A stretch of DNA of 64,000 nucleotides from an uncultured Methanolobus sp. (GTDB lineage: Archaea > Halobacteriota > Methanosarcinia > Methanosarcinales > Methanosarcinaceae): assembly GCF_963667555.1 (NCBI RefSeq), contig NZ_OY763421.1:2063562-2127561 (forward strand), in the 5' to 3' direction. Of the stretch, positions 25,652 to 34,380 are shown in pieces. A program made the position numbers and the translations under genes. The notes under the pieces are model-generated. The model searched no databases. It had not been told where the DNA came from and saw only the letters and a program-made list of their open reading frames with translations. Within the stretch, counting starts at the first letter, position 1. Each line of letters starts with the position of its first letter.

Positions 25652-26683
25652 ATGAAACTGTATGCGCCACACGTAGGACACCTTGAAGCGCTTGAGGAGC
25701 TGCTTACCGGTTCTAAAGATATATATGGGATCTACATGGCAGGCACACCTGACTATGTGGGTACCGGAAGAACAAACCTTAGTGCACCGGGACTTGAAGA
25801 GATTGCTGAGCAGACAGCGCGCGTCCATGAAGAAAATGTGAAGATGGAAGTAGTCCTGAACAGTTCATGTATGGGTGGCCAGCACCTAACTCCTGAAGGA
25901 TATAACAGGATAAACTGGTATTTCACACAGCTCCATAATATTGGCGTTGATGCAGTAACTGTTGCTGAACCTTATTTTATAGAGATGCTGTCAAAAGATT
26001 TCGACATGGAAGTTGTTGTCTCTGTCCTTTCCTTTGTGGATTCACCGCAGAAGGCTGAGTTCTATGAGCAACTTGGTGCTGACACTATAGTAATAGATCC
26101 TGTTATTAACAGAGATTTTGAGAAACTTGAAGCAATAAGAGATGCAGTGTCCTGTGACCTGAAGCTTCTTGTCAATGAAGGATGCCTTTACCAGTGTCCT
26201 TTCAGGTATGCACACTTCAATTTCTTCTCCCATGCCAATGGTCCGGGACCAAAACTGAATGTCCTGGATGATTATTATTACTACAAGTGCCTGTCACTCA
26301 GGATCAGCGATCCTCAGCAGCTTATCAAATCTCCATGGATAAGGCCTGAAGACCTGAAAGAGTACAAGCATATTACAGACATTTTCAAGATAGGAGGAAG
26401 AACGCACTTCCCCAACTGGATATTGAACAATGTTCAGGCCTATGCAAATGAATCTTATGATGGAAACCTTATGGACCTGCTTGATTGTCCAAGAGATATA
26501 CGTGACCTGTTCTACATACCAAACAAGGAACTTGATGGTGCTATCAACCAGTGGAAGCAGTGCAGTAAAGTTTGCAACAAATGCGGATACTGTAAAAGAC
26601 TTGCAGAGAAGATAATTAAAGTATATACTGCAGATGGATGCGAGAATATACTAAAACCCCTTAAGAGCGAAGGTGGGCAATAA
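25652..26683 (+). CDS. Peptidase U32-family protein
   Basis: A U32 (YegQ/UbiU-like) protein of 343 residues. N-terminal MKLYAPHVGHLEALEELL and YMAGTPDYVGTGRTN lead into the (beta/alpha)8 barrel, with the family tract EGYNRINWYF and NSSCMGGQHLT, then LLVNEGCLYQCPFRYAHFNF with cysteines and GGRTHFPNWIL. The C-terminus has CSKVCNKCGYCKRLAEKI, four cysteines in 11 residues that likely bind an iron-sulfur cluster, as in related U32 hydroxylases (UbiU/V, TrhP); this is inference. The in-frame start at 25583 is too long; ATG at 25652 gives a natural N-terminus. Its TAA overlaps the ATG of the next gene by one base, indicating coupled translation. Confidence 0.8.
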   Translation: MKLYAPHVGHLEALEELLTGSKDIYGIYMAGTPDYVGTGRTNLSAPGLEEIAEQTARVHEENVKMEVVLNSSCMGGQHLTPEGYNRINWYFTQLHNIGVDAVTVAEPYFIEMLSKDFDMEVVVSVLSFVDSPQKAEFYEQLGADTIVIDPVINRDFEKLEAIRDAVSCDLKLLVNEGCLYQCPFRYAHFNFFSHANGPGPKLNVLDDYYYYKCLSLRISDPQQLIKSPWIRPEDLKEYKHITDIFKIGGRTHFPNWILNNVQAYANESYDGNLMDLLDCPRDIRDLFYIPNKELDGAINQWKQCSKVCNKCGYCKRLAEKIIKVYTADGCENILKPLKSEGGQ

Positions 26684-27069
26684 TGACTATTATAGATACA
26701 CTGGCAAAGAACCGTGGTGAACTTGAGAATAAATTAAGGAACCTGCTTGCAAAGCCTGTTTTCCTTATTGAGATGGATGCTTTTGCCCTCCCATGCGGAT
26801 GTAAAGGTTTAACCATCAATACAAGAGGATTGCAATTTGATGATCTGGAGATCTTTGAAGAACATATCAATGAATATCTCAAAATTACTTCAGAGAATCT
26901 TGAAGTTGAACCTTCATTTTTTTTTGCAAGACTTGTGCCTGGTACGGCAGAAGTAGCATCACTAAATAGTAGATTGCTTTGCAATAGGTGTTACATGGAC
27001 TTTGCACGAGGAAACGGCAAACAGCCAAGACCAGACATATATATACTTAACTTCTCACGCAGGGAATAA
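26683..27069 (+). CDS. Conserved Cys-containing partner of the U32 protein
   Basis: A 128-residue soluble protein translationally coupled to the U32-family gene (TAATG overlap). It has a helical start (TIIDTLAKNRGELENKLRNL), a CGC pair in ALPCGCKGLTIN, and CNRCYMDFARG (CxxC), giving four cysteines that could bind a metal or cluster. I recognise no family. The tight coupling suggests it acts with the U32 protein, for example as an accessory electron-transfer or substrate-binding subunit; this is inference from context only. It is the last gene before the mtr operon. Confidence 0.62.
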   Translation: MTIIDTLAKNRGELENKLRNLLAKPVFLIEMDAFALPCGCKGLTINTRGLQFDDLEIFEEHINEYLKITSENLEVEPSFFFARLVPGTAEVASLNSRLLCNRCYMDFARGNGKQPRPDIYILNFSRRE

Positions 27070-27324
27070 AAACCTGTTTTTCAGTATTTTTTGAAATATA
27101 TATTTTTACCGTTGGTTGCTATCGGTATTTTTTTAGCTGCCAAAAAGGAAAGACCCGTATTTTGGCTTGTTCTATTCGAAAGATTTAAGAACTATTTAAT
27201 ATAATGCAAACCACCTGACGTTAGTCTACGCCATATTAGTTATGATAAAATATTCGAAGTTAGAATATTTTAGTTTGGCACGATTTACGCTTAATTTATA
27301 CAATACAAAAAGGAGGAAATGTGA
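27070..27324 (+). promoter_or_regulatory. Promoter and long leader of the mtr operon
   Basis: A 255-bp non-coding stretch. A TATA-like CTATTTAATATA lies at about 27192-27203, predicting a start near 27228 and a leader of about 100 nt. Within the leader, AAAATATTC (27247-27255) pairs with GAATATTTT (27263-27271). An earlier pair, GCCAAAA (27139-27145) with TTTTGGC (27160-27166), lies upstream of that promoter. AGGAGG at 27311-27316 is a strong ribosome-binding site for mtrE. Confidence 0.5.
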
Positions 27325-28233
27325 ATGGAACCGCTCACAGGTATGGGCGTACTGGCACTTATGGGAGCCGCTGCAACTATTGCAGGAGCCTCTGAAGACC
27401 TTGAATCAGATGTAGGGTCACAGAGTAACCCAAACTCCCAGGTACAGTTAGCCCCTCAGATGATGTATCCACACAGGATACACAGTAAAGCTGTTTCTGG
27501 TGAACCACCATCAAATGCACTTATATGCACTGTCGGTGGAACAACCGCATCCGTACTGATCAGCACTGGTGCATCTGCTGCCTTAGCACTTGTTATTGGA
27601 GCAATTGTGGCTGCAGCAATACACGGCACTTATTCAACTACTGCATACATGGGCAGATCAGCAAGTCAGAAACGTTTTAAACAACCAATTTATCTTGATG
27701 TGATTAGAAGTCACCTGCCAGTTATCATGGGATATGCATTTATCACAACATTCTGTATTCTAGTGGTATCTTATCTTATGGCAACCGTCATGGCACACCC
27801 ATTCCCACTGCCACTTCTGGCATTCATTTGGGGAATTACAGTTGGTGCAATCGGATCATCAACAGGTGATGTACACTACGGTGCAGAAAGACAATTCCAG
27901 AATGTCGAATTTGGATCAGGCCTTAACGCTGCAAACTCCGGTAACATCGTGAGAAAAGCAGAATCCGGTCTTAGAAATGGTATCGACAATTCATGGTTCT
28001 GTGCAAAATTCGGTGGACCTGTAACAGGTCTTGCTTTTGGTATGACCGTATTCCTAAGTGGCTGGGTCACAGCAGTTTTTGATCCAAGCAGAGGAGATGC
28101 AATCGGCTGGGTTTCAGTCCTTGCAGGTGTAATTATTGTACTTATTCTTATATTGTGGAACAGAAACATGGAAGTTGCTGCCCGCGCTGCATTTGGAACA
28201 TACAAAGAAGATGAAGCAGAGGTGGCCGCATGA
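27325..28233 (+). CDS. mtrE: Tetrahydromethanopterin S-methyltransferase subunit E
   Basis: Membrane subunit of the Na+-translocating methyl-H4MPT:coenzyme M methyltransferase, the energy-conserving step between methyl transfer and methyl-CoM. The 302-residue product has at least five hydrophobic segments and starts [20 protein letters not shown], with [20 protein letters not shown] typical of MtrE. First gene of the eight-gene operon; ATG at 27325 follows an ideal AGGAGG. Its TGA overlaps the mtrD ATG by four bases (ATGA). Confidence 0.96.
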   Translation: MEPLTGMGVLALMGAAATIAGASEDLESDVGSQSNPNSQVQLAPQMMYPHRIHSKAVSGEPPSNALICTVGGTTASVLISTGASAALALVIGAIVAAAIHGTYSTTAYMGRSASQKRFKQPIYLDVIRSHLPVIMGYAFITTFCILVVSYLMATVMAHPFPLPLLAFIWGITVGAIGSSTGDVHYGAERQFQNVEFGSGLNAANSGNIVRKAESGLRNGIDNSWFCAKFGGPVTGLAFGMTVFLSGWVTAVFDPSRGDAIGWVSVLAGVIIVLILILWNRNMEVAARAAFGTYKEDEAEVAA

Positions 28234-28949
28234 TTGATGTCGCAGGAATTTTAATGGCAAATATCGTCTACGTGATAGCTATCACATTAGGCGGAGCGCT
28301 TATTTCATGGAGTGTTCACTTTGTACCAGTAGGTGGTGCTCCAGCAGCTATGGCACAGGCAACAGGTATCGGTACAGGTACCGTACAGCTCGCAGCTGGT
28401 GCAGGTCTTACAGGTCTGGTCACAGCTGGTGCAATGATGCAGATTACAAACAGTGCAGCACTTGTGATTGCATCCGGTGCAGTCGGTGCAATGATCATGA
28501 TGTCTGCAACAATGATCGTAGGAACATGGGTTTACGTATATGGTGTCGGATGTCCTCCAGCATCAGCAAAAGTAAAGTACGACCCTATCACAAAGGACAG
28601 GCAGGATCTCTATGTATCCCAGGGTACTGAAGGTCACGGACTTCCAACAGTATCATTCGTAAGTGGTGTGATCGGTGGTGCCCTTGGTGGTATCGGCGGT
28701 TCAGTAGTATACTACGCACTTATGAGTGTTCAGAACGGACTCCCACTCGCAGACCTTGTAGGTATGGCCAGTGTTTTCGCAGTAGGTATCTTCTTCGTAA
28801 ACGCAGTAATTCCATCCTATAACATCGGAGGAACTATCGAAGGTTTCCACGATCCAAAGTTCAAGAGATTCCCAAAAGCTGTTCTTGCATCCCTTATAGC
28901 AACATTCTTCTGTGCACTTATCAGTGTACTTGCAATAGGAGGTCTGTAA
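28230..28949 (+). CDS. mtrD: Tetrahydromethanopterin S-methyltransferase subunit D
   Basis: A hydrophobic subunit of 239 residues with about six membrane segments and many Gly/Ala-rich helices (for example [20 protein letters not shown]). The soluble loop [18 protein letters not shown] is characteristic of MtrD. It forms the Na+ channel part of the complex with MtrC and MtrE; that role comes from family knowledge. The stop is directly followed by mtrC, with no spacer. Confidence 0.96.
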   Translation: MIDVAGILMANIVYVIAITLGGALISWSVHFVPVGGAPAAMAQATGIGTGTVQLAAGAGLTGLVTAGAMMQITNSAALVIASGAVGAMIMMSATMIVGTWVYVYGVGCPPASAKVKYDPITKDRQDLYVSQGTEGHGLPTVSFVSGVIGGALGGIGGSVVYYALMSVQNGLPLADLVGMASVFAVGIFFVNAVIPSYNIGGTIEGFHDPKFKRFPKAVLASLIATFFCALISVLAIGGL

Positions 28950-29759
28950 ATGTCAGCAGGTGGAAGTGGAGCAGCCGCAGAGGCAATTCCACAGAATAAA
29001 ATAATCGCCTTCGGTGTAGCAGGCGGAGTTATCGGAATATACGGAGCATACTTCCTTGTAGGTATGGTTGGTCAGTATATGTCCTTCATCGGTGCCCTTG
29101 GCGCAATATGCGGTATGATATGGGGCGCAGCAGCAGTTAGAAGAGTAGCAAGTTACGGACTTGGTACTGGTGTACCTTCAATCGGTATGCTGGCTCTTGG
29201 TATGGGCGTACTTGCATCAACATTCGGCCTTGCAGTAGGCGGTGTTGCTGGTCCAGTAATAGCACTTATTGTAGCAGCAATTATTGGTCTTATGATCGGT
29301 GTACTCGCAAACAAGATACTTAACATGGGCATTCCTATCATGGAATCATCCATGACAGAAATAGCAACAGCAGGTACAATCACCATTATAGGACTTGCAA
29401 TTGCAATGACAGGAACTTTTGAATTTGACACTGTACTTACCCAAGTACTCTCTACCGGATACATTGCAGTAATTTTCATTGCAGGTGGCCTTGCAATCCT
29501 TCACCCATTCAACGCATGTCTTGGTCCGGATGAGACACAGGACAGGACACTTATGGTCGCATTGGAAAAAGGTGCAATTGCAATGATCGTTGCAGGAATT
29601 GTAGCAACTATAAATGCAGGTGCATCAGGTGCACTTACAATCCTCATTGGACTTGCAATATGGTACATAGGTTTCAGTGGATACTACGACCGTGTAAAGA
29701 GAGACGCATACGCTGTTGTTGGAACAGGTCTGTTGCCTTCTAAGGAGGAATTGGAATGA
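28950..29759 (+). CDS. mtrC: Tetrahydromethanopterin S-methyltransferase subunit C
   Basis: Integral membrane subunit of 269 residues with about seven hydrophobic segments. It begins [20 protein letters not shown] and has the conserved [20 protein letters not shown] loop near residue 190, which carries acidic residues. Its stop overlaps mtrB by four bases (ATGA), with GGAGG just upstream in the mtrC coding sequence serving mtrB. Confidence 0.96.
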   Translation: MSAGGSGAAAEAIPQNKIIAFGVAGGVIGIYGAYFLVGMVGQYMSFIGALGAICGMIWGAAAVRRVASYGLGTGVPSIGMLALGMGVLASTFGLAVGGVAGPVIALIVAAIIGLMIGVLANKILNMGIPIMESSMTEIATAGTITIIGLAIAMTGTFEFDTVLTQVLSTGYIAVIFIAGGLAILHPFNACLGPDETQDRTLMVALEKGAIAMIVAGIVATINAGASGALTILIGLAIWYIGFSGYYDRVKRDAYAVVGTGLLPSKEELE

Positions 29760-30070
29760 GTATGGTACACGTAGCCCCGGAGGCACACCTTGTACTGGAC
29801 CCACTTACCTCACTTCTTGCAGAAGAAAGAGAAGACATAATCCAGTATTCAATGGATCCTATAATGGAACAGCTCGACGAACTTGACAAAATAGCAGATG
29901 ACCTTATGAACTCACTGTCACCAAGCAAACCACTCCTCAACACATTTGAGGGACGTGAGAATACCTCATACAGTGCAGGTTTCTATGGTAACACATTCTA
30001 CGGCGTAGTAGTAGGTCTTGCTGTTGCAGGACTTATGCTCCTGGTCATGAGCGCATTAGGAGTGATGTGA
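29756..30070 (+). CDS. mtrB: Tetrahydromethanopterin S-methyltransferase subunit B
   Basis: A 104-residue subunit with a mostly hydrophilic N-terminal part ([20 protein letters not shown]) and one C-terminal membrane helix ([21 protein letters not shown]). Part of the stalk around MtrA in the known complex. It is one base apart from mtrA, fully within the operon. Start is the ATG inside the ATGA overlap with mtrC. Confidence 0.95.
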   Translation: MSMVHVAPEAHLVLDPLTSLLAEEREDIIQYSMDPIMEQLDELDKIADDLMNSLSPSKPLLNTFEGRENTSYSAGFYGNTFYGVVVGLAVAGLMLLVMSALGVM

Positions 30071-30071
30071 A

Positions 30072-30800
30072 ATGGCAGATAAAAGAGAACCAGCAGTCGG
30101 ATGGCCAATCCTTAAAGGAGAATACGATGTTGGCGATGTAAAGAACTGTGTTGCAGTAGTAACATGTGGTTCACACCTTGCAGCAGGCCCACAACTCGAT
30201 GCAGGTGCATGTCTGACAGGTCCATGTAAGACAGAGAACCTCGGTCTTGAAAAGGTAGTTGCACACGTAATATCAAACCCAAACATCAGATTCCTCCTTG
30301 TTACAGGTTCTGAAGTAAAGGGTCACATTACTGGTGAAGCAATTCTCAAGATCCATGAAAATGGTGTCAAAGACAACAGGATCGTTGGCGCAAGTGGTGC
30401 AATTCCTTATGTAGAGAACCTTTCAGAAGCAGCAATCGCAAGATTCCAGGAACAGATAGAATGTGTCAATCTGATCGGTACAGAGGACATGAGTGCCATC
30501 ACCGGAAAGATCAAGGAATTGGCAGGAAAGGACCCTGGAGCATTCGACGCTGATCCTATGGTACTTGAAGTAGGAGATGGTGGTGGAGACGATGCTGAGG
30601 AAGCTGGTGGACTTAAGCCAATGGCAGCCGAGATGGCAACCGTCAGAAGCAGGATACTGAGCATCAACAAGGAAATGATGGCAATCGGTAACCTCAACAA
30701 ATTCCACTCCGGCGTACACGCAGGAAAGGTAGAAGGAATAATGATCGGTCTGGCAATCACATTGTCACTTCTAGGAATGCTACTGTTCGGAGGTAACTGA
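30072..30800 (+). CDS. mtrA: Tetrahydromethanopterin S-methyltransferase subunit A (corrinoid)
   Basis: The corrinoid-carrying subunit of 242 residues. Its soluble domain holds the cobalamin that takes the methyl group from methyl-H4MPT and passes it to coenzyme M. The axial cobalt ligand is expected at His85 in [10 protein letters not shown] (His84 in the Methanothermobacter numbering), with the preceding LLVTGS strand. Other MtrA tracts are [20 protein letters not shown] and [12 protein letters not shown]. One C-terminal membrane helix ([19 protein letters not shown]) anchors it. All key features are intact. Confidence 0.97.
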   Translation: MADKREPAVGWPILKGEYDVGDVKNCVAVVTCGSHLAAGPQLDAGACLTGPCKTENLGLEKVVAHVISNPNIRFLLVTGSEVKGHITGEAILKIHENGVKDNRIVGASGAIPYVENLSEAAIARFQEQIECVNLIGTEDMSAITGKIKELAGKDPGAFDADPMVLEVGDGGGDDAEEAGGLKPMAAEMATVRSRILSINKEMMAIGNLNKFHSGVHAGKVEGIMIGLAITLSLLGMLLFGGN

Positions 30801-30801
30801 G

Positions 30802-31029
30802 ATGGCAGATGAAGAATATGGAAAAGGCGTACCAATGGTCATTTCCCCGCAGATGGGAGCCATTGAAGCCGTAGTCGAGGACATCCGTTACAGAGCCCAG
30901 CTTATTGCAAGGAACCAGAAACTTGACTCTGGTGTTTCCGCAACCGGTGTAGCTGGATTCATTGCAGGATTCGTATTTGCAATCGTAATGGTAGTTATCA
31001 TCCCTATGTTCGCTTGGAAGGTGATGTAA
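30802..31029 (+). CDS. mtrF: Tetrahydromethanopterin S-methyltransferase subunit F
   Basis: A 75-residue subunit: a soluble helical start ([40 protein letters not shown]) and one C-terminal membrane helix ([19 protein letters not shown]). It resembles the C-terminal half of MtrA in anchor layout, as known for MtrF. It lies one base after mtrA and about 2 bases before the mtrG start region. Confidence 0.94.
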   Translation: MADEEYGKGVPMVISPQMGAIEAVVEDIRYRAQLIARNQKLDSGVSATGVAGFIAGFVFAIVMVVIIPMFAWKVM

Positions 31030-31031
31030 AA

Positions 31032-31268
31032 ATGACCAATGATAGAAGCGACAGGGTACCAAGTGTAGTCACTAACCCGGAAGACTTCCAGGCAGTAATT
31101 GAGAAACTCAACAAGATCGATGAGAAGATCGAGTTCGTAAACAGTGAAGTTGCACAGCGTATTGGTAAGAAAGTTGGAAGAGACATAGGAATACTTTACG
31201 GAGCTGTTGCTGGAATTATTATGTTCCTGCTTTACGTACTGTTCCTTGCACCTATGCTCGGTATTTAA
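31032..31268 (+). CDS. mtrG: Tetrahydromethanopterin S-methyltransferase subunit G
   Basis: A 78-residue stalk subunit with a helical acidic region (VVTNPEDFQAVIEKLNKIDEKI) and one membrane helix (GILYGAVAGIIMFLLYVLFL). ATG at 31032 is chosen because GGTGATG just upstream is the mtrF end and serves as its ribosome-binding region; the in-frame start at 31014 would overlap mtrF by 16 bp and adds residues foreign to the family. Confidence 0.93.
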   Translation: MTNDRSDRVPSVVTNPEDFQAVIEKLNKIDEKIEFVNSEVAQRIGKKVGRDIGILYGAVAGIIMFLLYVLFLAPMLGI

Positions 31269-31285
31269 ACAAAGAGGTTATTCAT

Positions 31286-32242
31286 ATGTTCAAATTTGAC
31301 AAGAAACAAGAGGTATACGATGTCGGCGGCGTCAAGTTCGGTGGCCAGCCAGGACAGTACCCAACAGTGCTTATAGGAACAATGTTCTACAACAGGCACA
31401 AGATCGTGACTGATGAAGACAAGGGTGTCTTCGATGTAGATGCTGCAAACAAACTCTGGCAGGCAATGGTTGACATGGGACAGGTCACTGGTAACCCTAT
31501 CGTAAACCAGATCGTCGGAGAAACACCTGAAGCTATCAAGAAGTACATCGACTGGTTCGTAGACATCGATAACAAGACACCATTCCTTATCGACTCATCC
31601 GCTGGTGACGTTCGTGCAGCAGCGGCAGAGTATGTAACAGAGATCGGTGTAGCTGACAGAGCAATCTACAACTCCATCAACGCCAGTGTCCACGCTGACG
31701 AGATCGAGGCAATCAGGAACAGTGACATCACTGCATCCATTGTACTCGCATTCAATGCAACAGACCCAAGCGTAAAAGGAAAGCTTGACATCCTTGAGAC
31801 CGGTGGAACCGGACAGGACAAGGGTATGCTCGAGATCGCAAAGGAATGTGGAATCACAAAGCCACTTATCGATGTAGCAGCAACCCCACTCGGAGCAGGC
31901 TCCGGTGCATCCATGAGAGCAGTTATTGCGATCAAGGGACACCTCGGACTTCCTGTTGGTGGTGGATACCACAACATGGCTTCCGCATGGGACTGGATGA
32001 AGGCATACAAAAAGCAGTTCGAAACCAGAGAAGAGAAGCAGGCAATCTACATGCCAGCTGACATTGGAACAAACCTTGTACCACAGGTACTCGGATCAAA
32101 CTTCCAGCTTTTCGGTCCTATCGAGAACACTGACAAAGTATTCCCTGCAACAGCAATGGTTGACATTATGCTTGCAGAGACTGCAAAGGAACTCGGCCTT
32201 GAGATCATGGACGAGAACCACCCAATCAACAAGCTGGTATAA
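31286..32242 (+). CDS. mtrH: Tetrahydromethanopterin S-methyltransferase subunit H
   Basis: The peripheral catalytic subunit of 318 residues that transfers the methyl group from methyl-tetrahydro(sarcina)pterin to the cobalamin of MtrA. It is a TIM-barrel methyltransferase; tracts are GGQPGQYPTVLIGTMFYNRH, TPFLIDSSAGDVRAAAAEYV, SVHADEIEAI and GLPVGGGYHNMASAWDWMK near residue 230. It is the last gene of the operon, 17 bp after mtrG, with AGAGG as ribosome-binding site. Its own stop codon is part of the terminator hairpin. Confidence 0.97.
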   Translation: MFKFDKKQEVYDVGGVKFGGQPGQYPTVLIGTMFYNRHKIVTDEDKGVFDVDAANKLWQAMVDMGQVTGNPIVNQIVGETPEAIKKYIDWFVDIDNKTPFLIDSSAGDVRAAAAEYVTEIGVADRAIYNSINASVHADEIEAIRNSDITASIVLAFNATDPSVKGKLDILETGGTGQDKGMLEIAKECGITKPLIDVAATPLGAGSGASMRAVIAIKGHLGLPVGGGYHNMASAWDWMKAYKKQFETREEKQAIYMPADIGTNLVPQVLGSNFQLFGPIENTDKVFPATAMVDIMLAETAKELGLEIMDENHPINKLV

Positions 32243-32265
32243 ACCAGCTTATCCTTTCTTTTTTT
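32231..32265 (+). terminator. Terminator of the mtr operon, overlapping the mtrH stop
   Basis: A perfect 8-bp stem, AAGCTGGT (32231-32238) with ACCAGCTT (32243-32250), loop ATAA holding the TAA stop at 32240-32242. It is followed by a T-rich tract (32255-32265). The hairpin uses the last two codons of mtrH, so it is a compact intrinsic terminator. Confidence 0.7.
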
Positions 32266-32472
32266 CAAAAATAAAAAGATGAAGAGCCGAAGGCATGGTA
32301 GGAATCCCACTCCCCAACCTGCATCAGCATACAACAAAAGAAGATGTGTATATCATATATTCACGTATAGACATATAAGAGTGACGAATACCCTGACATA
32401 ACAATAATCATATTGATCAGACAAATATCCAATAGCAGAAAATAATTAAAGAAACAAATACTATCAACAAGC

Positions 32473-33039
32473 ATGACCGAGGTAATGCTTGTATGGGATA
32501 ACCCTTTGTTATTTGAGAAACTTTTTAAAGAGCATGACATCAAATGCCAGAGAATTGTATCCGATGCTATTGGCACACCTTTTACTCCCCCATGCAAATG
32601 TGTTGTGATTCCCACAGGATTTGCAAATAAAGCCTATACCGGCATACTGCCGGGCATTGAGCGAAATGCCAGAAGCTTTGAGAAATTCGTGCGAAACGGA
32701 GGAAACCTCGTCATATTCAGCCCTGTTGTCCCAGAATATAACTACAAATGGTTGCCAATGGAACTTGAATACAAGCAGGAATATCAGGTAACCCATATCT
32801 GCAAAGAAAAAGAGCATGAAGCACAATGCCTTGTTGAAGATACATGCTCAGAAGTAGAATTTGACGGCTATTTCACTAAAACAGACGGTGATGTAATTTT
32901 CAGAAGCGACAAAGGAAATCCACTTATGGTAGTAAAGGAACTGGGAGAAGGAAAGATAATTGCTACGACCATCCATGAATTCCCTTCAGGGAAATTCCTT
33001 AAATGGATAAATGAAACTGCAAAAAAGAGTAAATTGTAA
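32473..33039 (+). CDS. Conserved methanogen protein, GATase1-like fold, unknown function
   Basis: A 188-residue soluble protein. An N-terminal Rossmann-like stretch (MTEVMLVWDNPLLFEKLFKE), then KCVVIPTGFANKAYTGILPG, and FEKFVRNGGNLVIFSPVV, a motif seen in class-I-glutamine-amidotransferase-like and ThuA-like folds. The C-terminal tract GKIIATTIHEFPSGKFLKWI is typical of those folds too. No Cys-His-Glu triad is visible, so amidotransferase activity is unlikely. The 230 bp before it hold no other gene. It follows the mtr operon, but a terminator separates them. Confidence 0.62.
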   Translation: MTEVMLVWDNPLLFEKLFKEHDIKCQRIVSDAIGTPFTPPCKCVVIPTGFANKAYTGILPGIERNARSFEKFVRNGGNLVIFSPVVPEYNYKWLPMELEYKQEYQVTHICKEKEHEAQCLVEDTCSEVEFDGYFTKTDGDVIFRSDKGNPLMVVKELGEGKIIATTIHEFPSGKFLKWINETAKKSKL

Positions 33040-33081
33040 GATCAACACCTTACAATTATCAATTACAACAACAATTCTAAT

Positions 33082-33360
33082 TTACTTTTTGAAATCCTTC
33101 TTAAGCTGCTCTGCAATGTCTGCAGCATCAGCAACCCTGAGAACGAAAATACCAAAGCATGGCTTGATGAACTGGAAGAAGACCTCTTCCCCTTTTACAC
33201 CTACCGGGATATTATCACCCATCAGTGCCACACCACGCAGCCGGTATCCACCAGGAACCTTATAAAATGTATCTGACTTTTCCTTGATCAACTTCTCAGA
33301 CTGTGCAGGAGTAGCTCCTTTTAAAAGGATCTCGAACGGAATGTCATTGATACAGGACAT
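33082..33360 (-). CDS. Small methanogen protein, DUF1894-like
   Basis: A 92-residue soluble protein with two short blocks, FEILLKGATPAQSEKLIKEK and YKVPGGYRLRGVALMGDN, then IPVGVKGEEVFFQFIKPCFG and FVLRVADAADIAEQLKKDFKK. This pattern resembles the DUF1894 family of methanogens, which I assign with moderate certainty. Only two Cys are present. It lies 15 bp downstream of purM on the same strand, so it is likely in the lysC-purM transcript. Confidence 0.7.
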   Translation of the reverse strand: MSCINDIPFEILLKGATPAQSEKLIKEKSDTFYKVPGGYRLRGVALMGDNIPVGVKGEEVFFQFIKPCFGIFVLRVADAADIAEQLKKDFKK

Positions 33361-33375
33361 GATAATACCTACAGG

Positions 33376-34380
33376 TTATTCTACCATTACAAGGTCGCGA
33401 ACTTTAATACCTTTTTCTGTAATGCGGCCAACAATCTTACCACCGGTCATGCTGGCAGCTTTCTCTGCCTGATCCTGAGGAAGAATAATGACAAAGCCCA
33501 TTCCCATGTTGAAGGTTTTATACATCTCAAAGTCATCAACATTACCTTCATCCTTAAGGAACTTGAAAATGTCATTTGGCTCTATCGGATCATAGAAATC
33601 AAATCCAAGACTTGTAACTCTTTTCAGCTTTAACAGACCGCTGCCTGTAATGTGAGCAAGCCCATGAACATCACATTCCCTGATGACATCAAGAACTTCC
33701 ATATAGATCCTTGTTGGGATCAGAAGCTCATCACCAATGGTGGTGGATTCATTATAGGGGAACTTGTCATGATAAGAGTATGATGACTGCTCAATGATAT
33801 TCCTCACAAGAGTGTACCCATTACTGTGAACACTGTCAGCAGGAATACCAACAATTGCATCTCCAAGCTGAACTTTCTCTCCTGTGATTATCTTGTCTTT
33901 TTTGACCATGCCAAGACAGGTTCCTGCAAGGTCAAAGCCATTTATAATATCAGGAAGTGTTGCTGTCTCGCCGCCAACTATGGACATACGGGAAATCTCA
34001 GCACCCTTTCTCAAACCTTCACCTATCTGGGCGGCGAAATCCTCGTCATGTTTCTCAAGAGCAAGATAATCCACAAATGAAATTGGCTCTGCGCCTATTG
34101 CAAGCAGGTCATTGACATTCATTGCGATGCAGTCAATTCCCACTGTGTTCCAGCGCTTCATCTCATTTGCAATGAGAACCTTTGAACCAACACCGTCCGT
34201 AGCAAGAGCAAGAGCATATTCTCCAAAGTCAATAAGTCCGGCATAGTGACCTATACCGGTCAATGGTGCACCCAGACCCTCACGTTTATAGTCCATACCC
34301 TTTGTGAGTGCCTTTATGGTCACTTCTTCCTTTTCGATGTCTACCCCAGATTCTGCATACGTAAGGTGTTTATCTTTCAT
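33376..34380 (-). CDS. purM: Phosphoribosylformylglycinamidine cyclo-ligase
   Basis: Catalyses ATP-dependent closure of the imidazole ring (FGAM to AIR) in purine synthesis. The product has 334 residues. Family tracts: LTYAESGVDIEKEE at the start, LATDGVGSKVLIANEM, GIDCIAMNVNDLLAIGAEPI near residue 80, GGETATLPD and DSVHSNGYTLVR, then LAHITGSGLLKLKRV. Start is the ATG at 34380, which overlaps the lysC stop as ATGA; the longer frame start at 34395 lies inside lysC. Co-transcribed with lysC and the DUF1894-like gene. Confidence 0.95.
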   Translation of the reverse strand: MKDKHLTYAESGVDIEKEEVTIKALTKGMDYKREGLGAPLTGIGHYAGLIDFGEYALALATDGVGSKVLIANEMKRWNTVGIDCIAMNVNDLLAIGAEPISFVDYLALEKHDEDFAAQIGEGLRKGAEISRMSIVGGETATLPDIINGFDLAGTCLGMVKKDKIITGEKVQLGDAIVGIPADSVHSNGYTLVRNIIEQSSYSYHDKFPYNESTTIGDELLIPTRIYMEVLDVIRECDVHGLAHITGSGLLKLKRVTSLGFDFYDPIEPNDIFKFLKDEGNVDDFEMYKTFNMGMGFVIILPQDQAEKAASMTGGKIVGRITEKGIKVRDLVMVE

